From contig CAKOLO010000001.1 of assembly GCA_934096235.1 (NCBI GenBank), forward strand, positions 248,001-312,000: a stretch of 64,000 bases of DNA. Direction: 5' to 3'. A program made the translations under genes and the position numbers. Below, piece after piece: positions 1 to 8,688 of the stretch (position 1 is the stretch's first letter; each line of letters begins with the position of its first letter). The notes below the pieces were generated by a model. The model did no database searches and had not been told where the DNA came from. It saw nothing but the letters and a program-made list of their open reading frames with translations. Origin of the DNA: an uncultured Bacilli bacterium. GTDB taxonomy: Bacteria; Bacillota_I; Bacilli_A; RF39; UBA660.

Positions 1-842
1 TATTTATATTCAAAGCCAAATTTCTTTTTATATGTTTCAACCGTTTCTTCTAAGTAATTAGAAATTTTGCTTGCAGTTTCATAAGTAGTCTTATTTAAGC
101 CTTCATCAGCATAATATACAATAAAATTAGCATTCTTTGAAACTATCATTTTATTAAGTTTATTAACGTTTCCTGCTCTTTCAGCAACAATATTAGTTTT
201 CTCAATATTATTATTCTTATTAAAAATACTTGAACTATTTTTAGCATCACCGCTTTCAAGTTCTAAAGCTACATCAGCAAGCAAATATTTTTTTATAACA
301 TACATTTGTGTATCTTCTGACAAATCATTTATTAATTCGTCAGTCTTTTCAAAGAATCTAACAGGATTCACTTTGAGTTCACTATTTGATTTATATTTAG
401 AATTCATTTTATCTTCATCAAAGAATGAATATCCTAGTTGCATTATATATTCATCTTTAGATAATTTACCATTCTTATAGTCTTCTTCTATTTTAGAGTA
501 AGATGTTTTTTCTATATCAACACCATATAACCCATCATCAGTTACTTCAACACTACTTAAATTATCAACATCTTCGAAAGGATCATCAAACTTGCTAAGT
601 TTTTTATATATAAATATCCCTGCAATTATTATCAAAATAATAGCCATAACTACACATATAATTATTATTTTACTATTACTTTTCTTCTTATTATCATTAG
701 TATTATTTTGTTGAACTGTATTATTATTTTGATTATTAACCTGCATATTATCGTTTTGATTATTATTAACTAATCTATTACCACAATTACTACAAAATTC
801 TGCATGATTTAAATTTTCAAACCCACATTTATCACACTTCAT
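1..842 (-). CDS. Zinc-ribbon membrane protein, C-terminus beyond window
   Basis: Partial gene running off the left edge; about 280 codons are visible from the ATG at 842. The N-terminus is a zinc ribbon (MKCDKCGF, then FCSNCGN: two CxxC pairs). An Asn/Gln-rich linker, one transmembrane segment at about residues 60-80 and a charged, probably extracellular domain follow. This is a tail-out design: a cytoplasmic zinc ribbon, one membrane pass and an external domain, as in many Firmicutes zinc-ribbon/TcaA-like proteins. The next gene upstream has the same kind of zinc ribbon and linker, so the two probably form a pair. No enzymatic motif is visible and the function is unknown. Confidence 0.75.
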   Translation of the reverse strand, partial: MKCDKCGFENLNHAEFCSNCGNRLVNNNQNDNMQVNNQNNNTVQQNNTNDNKKKSNSKIIIICVVMAIILIIIAGIFIYKKLSKFDDPFEDVDNLSSVEVTDDGLYGVDIEKTSYSKIEEDYKNGKLSKDEYIMQLGYSFFDEDKMNSKYKSNSELKVNPVRFFEKTDELINDLSEDTQMYVIKKYLLADVALELESGDAKNSSSIFNKNNNIEKTNIVAERAGNVNKLNKMIVSKNANFIVYYADEGLNKTTYETASKISNYLEETVETYKKKFGFEYK

Positions 843-912
843 TCTTTTTCCTCCAAAAATATAATAAAAACCAAGTAAATTGTTTTTATATAATCTACTC
901 AGTTTTATCTAA

Positions 913-1767
913 CTAAAATAAACTATCTAATCCACCAAAAATAGAATTAACTAACACTTTATAAGCAATAAATCCACCAACTATAATTACAGTTGATAAA
1001 CAAACTAAATGATAATATATCCTAGTATTTTTATTATCTATAACAACTATATCATTAACAAGTTCTATTAGTGTTACTAAAGTATATACAAATCCAACAA
1101 CAGTAGTGGCTATTCCAAGAGGAGAATATATCATTGATAATATTGGTGAAAGCAGTAAAGAGCATGTAGCAAAAGGAACAACAGATGTAGTAGCAGCACC
1201 AATTAAATTTGAAAATTTAGCATTTTTCTTAATTACTAAACTTCCTAAATAATAAACACCAGCTATCGCAGCAATAATACCAGCATAAACTAACAAGTCT
1301 AATCCAATAACTTTAAAATATTCTACGTCTCCTAAATTATCCCAATTCCAAGTAACTTCACCTGAAAAGAAACTTTTATGTCTAACTGCAGAAATCATAG
1401 TAGAAAGTAAATTAATAGCAGTCATAATACCAACTACTATAAGAGTTAATATAGATGCATTCTTAATATCTCCTAAAGTACTTTCATTATTTTTATAAGT
1501 ATCATATGGTTTTAACAATGATCCTAAAAGATATTTAACATAATCTAATTTACCACTTGATACTTGATTATTATTATATGAATTAACATTATTTGTATTA
1601 TTCATATTGTTATAGGTTCCATTATCAAAATTATTATTTTGAAGTTCGCTATTCATATTATTATTTACCTCTAAATTTGCACCACACTTAATGCAAAATT
1701 TAGCATTTGCTAAGTTTGTAATTCCACAGTTAGGACAAACTTTAGTATTGTTTAAATTACCATTCAT
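913..1767 (-). CDS. Zinc-ribbon polytopic membrane protein
   Basis: This 284-residue protein opens with a zinc ribbon (CPNCG near residue 11, CIKCG near residue 26). An Asn-rich low-complexity linker follows (about 35-68), then about five hydrophobic segments from residue 105 to the C-terminus. The layout resembles Yip1-like or DUF-type membrane proteins carrying a zinc_ribbon_2 domain. An AAAGGTGG ribosome site lies about 11 nt before the ATG. It lies 70 nt upstream of the partial zinc-ribbon gene on the same strand, so the two are likely co-transcribed. The function is unknown; a role in envelope organisation would be a guess. Confidence 0.7.
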   Translation of the reverse strand: MNGNLNNTKVCPNCGITNLANAKFCIKCGANLEVNNNMNSELQNNNFDNGTYNNMNNTNNVNSYNNNQVSSGKLDYVKYLLGSLLKPYDTYKNNESTLGDIKNASILTLIVVGIMTAINLLSTMISAVRHKSFFSGEVTWNWDNLGDVEYFKVIGLDLLVYAGIIAAIAGVYYLGSLVIKKNAKFSNLIGAATTSVVPFATCSLLLSPILSMIYSPLGIATTVVGFVYTLVTLIELVNDIVVIDNKNTRIYYHLVCLSTVIIVGGFIAYKVLVNSIFGGLDSLF

Positions 1768-1834
1768 ATCTTTATACCACCTTTATTATAAAAATATTAT
1801 ATCACATATATTTCACATATCAAACATTTTAAAA

Positions 1835-1865
1835 TAAAAAAGTAATGACTTTAAAAGTCATTACT
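1835..1865 (-). terminator. Intrinsic terminator of clpB
   Basis: Inverted repeat at 1841-1865 (AGTAATGACTTT and its complement), followed on the minus strand by a T-rich tract. It overlaps the clpB stop codon. Confidence 0.8.
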
Positions 1866-3963
1866 TATTAGAAATAACTATATCATTATTTTTATAGTCT
1901 ACCACTATCTCAGTATTTTGTCTTATTTCATTATTAATAAGTTTACGTGCGATTAAAGTTTCAAGTTTATTATTAACAAGTCTCTTTAAAGGTCTAGCAC
2001 CATAATATTCATCATATCCATTATCAATGAAATACTTTTTAGCATCTTCTGTTAATTTAATTTTAACATTTATGTCTATTAGTCTATGTTCTATCTCACC
2101 AATTATCTTATCAAGTATTTCACTTAAATTATCTTTAGTAAGTTTATTAAATATTACTATCTCATCAAGTCTATTTAAGAATTCTGGTCTAAAGTATTTA
2201 TTAAGTTCACTTCTAACTTTATCTTCTTCATTATTTATAATGTATTCACTTCCTACATTAGAAGTCATAATTATAATAGTATTTTTAAAGTTAACTGTTC
2301 TACCATTTGAATCAGTTAGTCTTCCTTCATCAAGTATTTGAAGTAATAAGTTAAGAACATCTGGGTGTGCTTTTTCTATCTCATCAAATAGTACTATTGA
2401 ATATGGATTTCTTCTAACCTTTTCAGTAAGTTGTCCACCTTCTTCATATCCAACATATCCAGGAGCAGCACCAATTAATCTAGATACTGAATATTTTTCC
2501 ATATATTCACTCATATCTATTCTAACCATATGATGTTCATCATCAAATAACTCATATGCAAGACTTCTTGCTACTTCTGTTTTACCTACTCCAGTTGGAC
2601 CTAAGAACATAAATGAACCAATAGGTCTTTCAGGATCCTTAATTCCACTTCTAGAACGTATTATAGCATCACTTACAAGCTTAATTGCATTATCTTGACC
2701 CTTAACACGTTTCTTTAAGTTCTCTTCTAAATTAAGTATCTTTTCTTTCTCACTACTCATAAGTTTAGATAATGGAATATTAGTCCATTTACTTATAACG
2801 TCGCCAATGTCTTCACTAGTAACAGTATCAGATAAAATACCTTCTTTACGTTTCTTAGTAAGTTCACTTAACTTTTGTTCTAACTTTGGCAAAGTACCAT
2901 TCTTAATTCTAGCAGCAGTTTCTAAATCATAATTATTTTTAGCTTCTTCAAACTCAAAAGTATATCTAGATATATCAGATTTAACCTTCTTTATATCTTC
3001 ATTAATAGTCTTTTCTTCTTTCCATTTAGTACTTAATTCTTGTTCTTTTCCTTTTAATGTATAAAGTTCATCATCAATCTTTTCAAGTCTCTTAATAGAA
3101 AGTTCATCTTTTTCTTTCTTTAATGCTTCTTTTTCTACTTGCAAAGTTAATATCTTTCTAGTTATTTCATCTAGTGAAGTTGGTACACTATCCATTTGTA
3201 CTCTTATAGTAGCACATGCTTCATCCACTAAGTCTATTGCTTTATCAGGTAAAAATCTATCAGTTATATATCTATTTGAAAGAGTTGCAGCACTTACAAG
3301 AGCTTTATCTTGAATAGTAACTCCATGATATATTTCAAATCTTTCTTTTAGACCACGAAGTATTGTTATAGTGTCTTCTACAGTTGGTTCACTAATAGTA
3401 ACTTTTTGAAATCTACGTTCTAAAGCACCATCTTTTTCAATATACATTCTGTATTCATTTAAAGTAGTAGCACCTATTACATGTATTTCACCACGCGCAA
3501 GCATTGGTTTTAATATGTTACCTGTATCCATTGCTCCATCAACTGCTCCAGTACCAACTATTAAGTGAATTTCATCAATAAACATTATGATGTTTCCTTC
3601 ACTCTTCTTAACTTCATCAAGTACTTTTTTAAGTCTTTCTTCAAATTCACCTCTATATTTAGCGCCAGCTATTAAAGAAGACATATTTAACTCCCATACT
3701 ATTTTATTTTTTAAACTTTCTGGAACATCTCCTCTAACTATTCTTTGAGCAAGTCCTTCTACTATCGCAGTTTTACCTACACCAGGTTCTCCAATTAAAA
3801 CTGGATTATTTTTTGTCTTTCTTGATAAAATTCTAGTTATACTACGAATCTCATCATCACGACCGATGATAGGATCAATTTTATGATTCTTAACATCTTC
3901 ATTTATATTACGTCCATATTTTTCTAAGACGTTTTCATTTTCTTCATTATTCATATTGAACAT
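1861..3963 (-). CDS. clpB: ClpB-type AAA+ disaggregase lacking the N domain
   Basis: ATP-driven unfoldase of the Hsp100 family, which in ClpB works with DnaK to dissolve aggregates. Two AAA+ modules are visible: Walker A GEPGVGKT near residue 60 with FIDEIH near 130, and GPTGVGKT near residue 453 with LFDEIEKAH. A coiled-coil middle domain spans about 270-400. At 700 residues it is about 150 shorter than E. coli ClpB because the Clp-N domain is absent; the protein enters the first AAA+ module (PIIGRDDEI) after about 25 residues. No ClpP-binding IGF-type loop was recognised, so ClpB is preferred over ClpC. An AGGAGGG ribosome site at 3970-3976 fixes the start. A CIRCE operator and a strong promoter lie just upstream, so HrcA heat-shock control is expected. 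Confidence 0.93.
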   Translation of the reverse strand: MFNMNNEENENVLEKYGRNINEDVKNHKIDPIIGRDDEIRSITRILSRKTKNNPVLIGEPGVGKTAIVEGLAQRIVRGDVPESLKNKIVWELNMSSLIAGAKYRGEFEERLKKVLDEVKKSEGNIIMFIDEIHLIVGTGAVDGAMDTGNILKPMLARGEIHVIGATTLNEYRMYIEKDGALERRFQKVTISEPTVEDTITILRGLKERFEIYHGVTIQDKALVSAATLSNRYITDRFLPDKAIDLVDEACATIRVQMDSVPTSLDEITRKILTLQVEKEALKKEKDELSIKRLEKIDDELYTLKGKEQELSTKWKEEKTINEDIKKVKSDISRYTFEFEEAKNNYDLETAARIKNGTLPKLEQKLSELTKKRKEGILSDTVTSEDIGDVISKWTNIPLSKLMSSEKEKILNLEENLKKRVKGQDNAIKLVSDAIIRSRSGIKDPERPIGSFMFLGPTGVGKTEVARSLAYELFDDEHHMVRIDMSEYMEKYSVSRLIGAAPGYVGYEEGGQLTEKVRRNPYSIVLFDEIEKAHPDVLNLLLQILDEGRLTDSNGRTVNFKNTIIIMTSNVGSEYIINNEEDKVRSELNKYFRPEFLNRLDEIVIFNKLTKDNLSEILDKIIGEIEHRLIDINVKIKLTEDAKKYFIDNGYDEYYGARPLKRLVNNKLETLIARKLINNEIRQNTEIVVDYKNNDIVISNK

Positions 3964-3989
3964 ATCTATCCCTCCTATTCAACGAGCAT

Positions 3990-4031
3990 ATTATACATCA
4001 CATTTTAGCACTTGTCAATATAGAGTGCTAA
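3990..4031 (-). promoter_or_regulatory. clpB promoter with CIRCE (HrcA) operator
   Basis: Minus-strand TTGACA (4013-4018) and TATAAT (3990-3995) are separated by exactly 17 nt. A CIRCE inverted repeat covers the -35: TTAGCACTT, nine bases, GAGTGCTAA at 4005-4031, one mismatch from the consensus arms. HrcA bound here would block polymerase; release on heat stress is known for this element. Confidence 0.93.
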
Positions 4032-4037
4032 TTATTT

Positions 4038-4062
4038 ATAAATAAAAATCGTTTAAGATTTT
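4038..4062 (-). terminator. Terminator after the 134-residue protein
   Basis: A short hairpin (AAAATC, six-base loop, GATTTT at 4045-4062) followed by TATTTAT on the minus strand, between the 4092 gene and the clpB promoter. Confidence 0.55.
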
Positions 4063-4091
4063 TTATTATTTTCTCCAACGAAATTGTAAAA

Positions 4092-4496
4092 CTATCCTTG
4101 TCCAAAATTTACCATATTCCATGAATTATTTTTTTTAATAAATTCCATAGAATATGTATATTCTTCATTTCTATTTAAAGTTTGATCGGTAATTAAAAAA
4201 GTTTTAAATTTAATATTAATTACTACTGCTTCGGTAGCTGAATATTCATTTTTTAGTTGTTCTTCCAAATCTGCAACATCCTTTTCATAATACTCAATTG
4301 TTAATAATTTAGCATTTATATTCCATTTATAAAATTCTTTTTCTGCTAACTCAACAACTTCATTAATATCTTTCAAATCATGTGATTGATTATTTATAGT
4401 TACTTTAACATCATTAGTTTTATTCAAAAAAATATAACAACCCACTACAAAGCCAATTAGCAATATAATAATTAATATAAACCATTTCTTTTTCAT
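4092..4496 (-). CDS. Small membrane-anchored protein, unknown function
   Basis: A 134-residue protein with a Lys-rich start and one hydrophobic segment (about residues 5-25), then an outward-facing hydrophilic domain. A cysteine lies inside the hydrophobic segment (VVGCYIF), but the context is not a clean lipobox. The remainder is an alpha+beta mix ending in a WNMVNFGQG motif, reminiscent of small DUF4878/NTF2-like lipoproteins that assess charged solute loads; that similarity is only an impression. It sits downstream of ftsW on the same strand and has its own terminator before clpB. Confidence 0.6.
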   Translation of the reverse strand: MKKKWFILIIILLIGFVVGCYIFLNKTNDVKVTINNQSHDLKDINEVVELAEKEFYKWNINAKLLTIEYYEKDVADLEEQLKNEYSATEAVVINIKFKTFLITDQTLNRNEEYTYSMEFIKKNNSWNMVNFGQG

Positions 4497-4587
4497 ACAA
4501 ACATAATACCATTAAATATAATTAGTATCAATCATAGTATATCAAATATATGTAAACACACTATATTTCTTCTTAATAAAGAAAGCC

Positions 4588-5673
4588 TTATTTATCTTTA
4601 ACATTTAAAATAATACCAATACTCATCATACTAACTAATAAAGATGACCCACCATAACTAATAAAAGGAAGAGTTACTCCAGTTATCGGAACAAGACCCA
4701 CTACTACTGAAAGATTAAGAAGTGTCTGAAACATCATTAAAAATACTAAGCCAAATATTAAATACTTTGAAAATAAGTCTTCAGTATCTATAGCTTTTTT
4801 AATAATATTATAAAATAATGTTATAAAAAGTAATATTAAAATTAAGTCTCCAATAAAACCAAACTCTTCACTGATTATTGAAAATATAAAATCCGTTTGA
4901 GGCTCTGGAAGATAAAAATGTTTTTGTCTTGAATTTAAAAATCCAAATCCAAGTAGTCCTCCAGGACCTATCGCATATAAACTTTGTATCATTTGAAATC
5001 CACTACCCAATGGATCACTCCACGGATTTAAAAAAGATGTAATTCTATCCATTCTATAAGGTGCGATTATAATAAGAATAACGATTCCAACTATCCCAAG
5101 AATACCTAACTTTATAAATATTGATACGTCTGTTCCACTTATAAATATAAGCCCAATCAAAGAACAAACTATAACCATTCCAGTACCAAAATCAGGTTCT
5201 AACATTATAAGACCAAAAAATAACATTATTATAAAAAGTACCGGAGCCATAAACTTAAATGGATTTCTTTTTATTTTATCATTACTACTCAAATACTTTG
5301 ATGTAAATATTATAAGAGCAATCTTAGTAAGTTCACTAGGTTGAAAACCAAGACCCATAATACCAAACCAACTTCTACTTCCATTCCTAACACTACCAAT
5401 ACCCGGTATCAAAACTAAAATAAGTAGCAAGAAGCAAACACCTAAAAAAGTATTTGAGTACTTCTTATAAATATTAACATCTACTTTAGAAAACATAAAC
5501 ATAATAAAAATACCAATTATAAAGAATATGCCTTGATTAAGTACATATTTATAAGGATTATTATATTTAAAAGATGACCATATATAACTACTAGAATATA
5601 TCATTATAACACCTATTAAAGATAATAATATAGTTGTAATAATTATTAGTTTATTTCTTTTAATAAAAATCAC
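4588..5673 (-). CDS. ftsW: SEDS-family peptidoglycan glycosyltransferase FtsW
   Basis: Membrane polymerase of lipid II in the FtsW/RodA/SpoVE family, working with a class B PBP at the septum. The 361 residues hold about ten transmembrane segments. Family hallmarks are the GSRSWFGIMGLGFQPSELTK loop near residue 100, LEPDFGT near 160 and the C-terminal PITGVTLPFISYGGSS motif. It follows mraY, as in many dcw clusters. The reading frame has no ATG at its beginning: a TAG stop is immediately followed by GTG ATT TTT ATT AAA. Either the GTG at 5673 or an ATT placed six bases after AGGTG must start the protein. RodA or SpoVE identity cannot be excluded from sequence alone. Confidence 0.88.
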   Translation of the reverse strand: MIFIKRNKLIIITTILLSLIGVIMIYSSSYIWSSFKYNNPYKYVLNQGIFFIIGIFIMFMFSKVDVNIYKKYSNTFLGVCFLLLILVLIPGIGSVRNGSRSWFGIMGLGFQPSELTKIALIIFTSKYLSSNDKIKRNPFKFMAPVLFIIMLFFGLIMLEPDFGTGMVIVCSLIGLIFISGTDVSIFIKLGILGIVGIVILIIIAPYRMDRITSFLNPWSDPLGSGFQMIQSLYAIGPGGLLGFGFLNSRQKHFYLPEPQTDFIFSIISEEFGFIGDLILILLFITLFYNIIKKAIDTEDLFSKYLIFGLVFLMMFQTLLNLSVVVGLVPITGVTLPFISYGGSSLLVSMMSIGIILNVKDK

Positions 5674-5724
5674 CTATTCATTAATAATATGAATAAGTGA
5701 CTATGTTTATGTATTTACTTTTTA

Positions 5725-6717
5725 TTACATCCATACTCCATAATATATAGCAATCATACCAAGCATGAATCCTATTATTAAAAACATTTTTACTATATCA
5801 GTTTCTGCCCAACCCAATTTTTCAAAATGATGATGTATAGGTGCCATTAAGAATACTTTTCTTTTGAATTTCTTTATAGCAGTTAATTGTATTATAGAAG
5901 ATAATACTTCCATTACGAATACTCCACCTATTAAAGCTAGTGATAACTCGTGTTTAGTAACTATTGCTACTGCTGCTAGTGTCGCACCTAAAGCTAACGA
6001 ACCAGTGTCTCCCATAAATACTTTCGCAGGATGTGTATTAAATACTAAAAAACCTAATATTGAACCAACTAATATAAAACAGAAAATTGCAATTTCTTCA
6101 TAACCTGCTATCCAAGTAGTTCCCCAAGTAATTATACCAAAACTTAAGAATGCTATTAATGAAAGTCCTCCAGCAAGTCCATCTAATCCATCGGTTAAAT
6201 TAACAGCATTAGAACTTCCTACTAAAAGGAACAATATAAAGAGCCCATATAACCATTTCATATCGATATTTATACCAAGAGAAGTTATAGTTAAATACGC
6301 ATCTCCACCTCCTTGCATATAAATATAGAAGAATATTAGTGCTATTAAAACTTGAACAACTAGCTTTTGTGTTATAGAAAGTCCAGCATTATTATGAGCT
6401 TTAACTTTTAAATAATCATCTACAAATCCAAGTAAAGCATAACTAACAAATACAAATATTATAATAAGTAAATTATGAGTTATCTCTAAACTACCCCTTA
6501 AATACAATAAAATCATCGTAACTAAAGTTGGAATTATAAATATAAGGCCACCAATAGTTGGAGTTCCTTGTTTACTCGCATGTCTAAACGCAACAAATGA
6601 ACTTATTGTCTGACCACACTTTAGTTTTCTTAAAACCGGTATTAAGAATAATCCAAATATTACAGATAAAAAGAAACCTATCATTAATCCTAATATACTT
6701 TTAGCTAGAATTAACAT
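5725..6717 (-). CDS. mraY: Phospho-N-acetylmuramoyl-pentapeptide transferase MraY
   Basis: Transfers phospho-MurNAc-pentapeptide from UDP to undecaprenyl phosphate, making lipid I at the inner membrane face. The 330-residue protein has about ten membrane segments. It carries the conserved GTPTIGGLIF and FVDDYLK motifs (the Asp pair), the NLTDGLDGLAGG loop, MGDTGSLALG and the MAPIHHHFE signature, so all catalytic features are present. The ATG is preceded by AAGGGTGTGA and by a TATAAT box about 20 nt further up. It is followed by ftsW after 51 nt. murD, murG and ftsZ are not in the neighbourhood, so the dcw cluster is split here. Confidence 0.96.
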   Translation of the reverse strand: MLILAKSILGLMIGFFLSVIFGLFLIPVLRKLKCGQTISSFVAFRHASKQGTPTIGGLIFIIPTLVTMILLYLRGSLEITHNLLIIIFVFVSYALLGFVDDYLKVKAHNNAGLSITQKLVVQVLIALIFFYIYMQGGGDAYLTITSLGINIDMKWLYGLFILFLLVGSSNAVNLTDGLDGLAGGLSLIAFLSFGIITWGTTWIAGYEEIAIFCFILVGSILGFLVFNTHPAKVFMGDTGSLALGATLAAVAIVTKHELSLALIGGVFVMEVLSSIIQLTAIKKFKRKVFLMAPIHHHFEKLGWAETDIVKMFLIIGFMLGMIAIYYGVWM

Positions 6718-6801
6718 AAAATATCACACCCTTATAAATATATTATACTTTTATTTTATTATTTTACATAATAATTTTACGCTTACTATGTAAAGTTTAT
6801 A

Positions 6802-7728
6802 TCATATTGATAAATAAAAATTCTCAAGAACTTTACTTTTATCAAGTCCCTCTACTTTTATAGATATATCCGCATCACTTAATTTATATATTATATTAAG
6901 TAACTTTTCTTCACTAAATTTACCCACTACATCAAGCATCTTCTTAAATACAAATGGATTTATAGAAAGTCTACTTGTTATAGTTTGCGCTCCTGTATCT
7001 TTAGACATAACTTTTATTTGATATAAAGTTCTAAATTGTTTAGATAAATAATCTATTATAACTACTTCATCTACCCCACTACTAACAAGTATCTTAGTAC
7101 TTTCAAGCATTAAAGGTAAATTATGAGCCATAACCGCATCATTTAACTTAAACATTTCTTTTTCGCTATTCTTACTTATTACTTTTTCTATATCTTCATC
7201 AGTTATTAATTCATCATCAAGCTTATATAAAAGTAACTTATTTACTTCATTTAAAACACTATCTGTATCATTTTCACATAAATTTAATATATTCTTTACT
7301 TGATTATAAGTAATTCTCTTTTTATTATCACTAAATATCTTAGTTACATATTCATGTAATGTCTTATAATCCATTTTAACTAACTCTATAACTTTACACT
7401 TTTCATTTAATAACTTAATAATATTCTTTTTAGAATCTAATTTTTCATCAATACATTTTAATATAATAACATTATCATTCATATGATTTATATAATTACT
7501 TAAAGCTTTCTCTTCTTTATCTTTCATCTTCTTAAAAGTAAAATTTGATACTATAAGTAATTTCTTCTCATTAAATAAATCTACATAATTTATTTCATTT
7601 AATATATCATCCATACTTACACTATCATAATCATATTTAATAATATTATCTATTTTAAGTTCATCTATTAAAGAATCTACTTTTCTCTTAATAATATTTA
7701 TTTCATTTCCTAAGAATACATATATCAT
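6802..7728 (-). CDS. holA: DNA polymerase III subunit delta
   Basis: The 308 residues match the Firmicutes YqeN/HolA form of the clamp-loader delta subunit. They start IYVFLGNEINIIKR and have the DVLNEVNKL region typical of delta domain II, followed by a helical C-terminal collar domain. Delta opens the DnaN clamp during replication. The start is one base after the stop of the RnfC-like gene upstream, so the two are probably translationally coupled. About 85 nt separate it from mraY downstream. In Bacillus, holA sits by comEC and rpsT, so this setting is unusual. Confidence 0.85.
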   Translation of the reverse strand: MIYVFLGNEINIIKRKVDSLIDELKIDNIIKYDYDSVSMDDILNEINYVDLFNEKKLLIVSNFTFKKMKDKEEKALSNYINHMNDNVIILKCIDEKLDSKKNIIKLLNEKCKVIELVKMDYKTLHEYVTKIFSDNKKRITYNQVKNILNLCENDTDSVLNEVNKLLLYKLDDELITDEDIEKVISKNSEKEMFKLNDAVMAHNLPLMLESTKILVSSGVDEVVIIDYLSKQFRTLYQIKVMSKDTGAQTITSRLSINPFVFKKMLDVVGKFSEEKLLNIIYKLSDADISIKVEGLDKSKVLENFYLSI

Positions 7729-7729
7729 A

Positions 7730-8593
7730 TTAATTATCCTTTACTATAACACTTCTAACACTAGCATCTATTATAAAGTTAGAAGGATTATCTATTCTCA
7801 CATTATCTATATATATAGATTTAGTTTTATAAGCTATTTTTAAAGCTTCTAAGAGTTCTACTAAAGAAGTATATAGTTTTACCTTAACAATAATAGGTTT
7901 ACCATTATTAATAGTTAAAATAGTGTTATCATACATATAATCTAAAGATATAGCCTTATGAATCGCAAGTATCTCTTCAACATTATAAAATACACAAGTA
8001 GAATCCTTAAACTTCTTATTACTATGAACCATACATATATTTAAAAAAGCATTAATATATTTGTTATAAGCTTCAATAGAATTTAAATCATCCCTACTAA
8101 CACATATATAACAATTCTTCATACCAAAAGCACTCATAAACTCATCAATTGCTTCAAGTATCTCTTCATAACTTTCATAGTTAATTACCATATCTTTAAG
8201 ATCATAATTTTTATCATATAAAGAATTAACTACTAAAGTAGTTTTACTATTTATTTTATTATCAAGTCCATACTTTTTTAATGATTCAACTATATCACTT
8301 TTCTTAGTCTTACTTAAATTTCTAGTAGGATTTAATCTTTCTTTTTTATCTATAAAATCATTTTCAATAACTAAACTATTAGTATCCCCACTTTTATAAG
8401 ACATCTTACTAGTACCAATTACTCTACCACTAACTGGACTAAATATCTTTTTACCATTATCTCTTTCACCAAGTAATGTATTATGATTAACCATTTTATT
8501 CTTAGATAATTCTAGTTTCTCTACTGAATCAAATGGTACATAAATAAATTCAGGTGTTAAATAAGTTATATATTCTTGTATTTCTTTTGCCAT
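7730..8593 (-). CDS. RnfC-derived protein without Fe-S or FMN site
   Basis: Unassigned 287-residue protein. Its order of elements follows RnfC, the peripheral subunit of the Rnf ion-pumping complex. A barrel-sandwich stretch (FSPVSGRVIG near residue 52, LVIENDFID near 75) comes first. A helix with SLKKYGLDNK stands where RnfC has its glycine-rich nucleotide loop. TTLVVNSLYDK near residue 120 matches the RnfC 'LIINAAECEP' position, and an ILTINNGKPI strand follows. The GGAGFPT loop is gone and there is no C-terminal CxxCxxC ferredoxin domain, so redox function is improbable. No other rnf gene is present. The family assignment is my inference from motif order; an unrelated protein is possible. 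Confidence 0.5.
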   Translation of the reverse strand: MAKEIQEYITYLTPEFIYVPFDSVEKLELSKNKMVNHNTLLGERDNGKKIFSPVSGRVIGTSKMSYKSGDTNSLVIENDFIDKKERLNPTRNLSKTKKSDIVESLKKYGLDNKINSKTTLVVNSLYDKNYDLKDMVINYESYEEILEAIDEFMSAFGMKNCYICVSRDDLNSIEAYNKYINAFLNICMVHSNKKFKDSTCVFYNVEEILAIHKAISLDYMYDNTILTINNGKPIIVKVKLYTSLVELLEALKIAYKTKSIYIDNVRIDNPSNFIIDASVRSVIVKDN

Positions 8594-8654
8594 TTTTTAC
8601 TTCTCCATAGAATATTATATATTAAATTAGAATATTTTAAAAGCATAAATTGTA

Positions 8655-8682
8655 TGTTATAATACTTTTAGAATAAAGGTGG
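8655..8682 (+). promoter_or_regulatory. Promoter and RBS of WG-repeat gene
   Basis: Extended -10 TGTTATAAT at 8655-8663 on the plus strand, followed by the ribosome site AAAGGTGG (8675-8682) six nt before the ATG at 8689. No convincing -35. Confidence 0.7.
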
Positions 8683-8688
8683 TTAATT

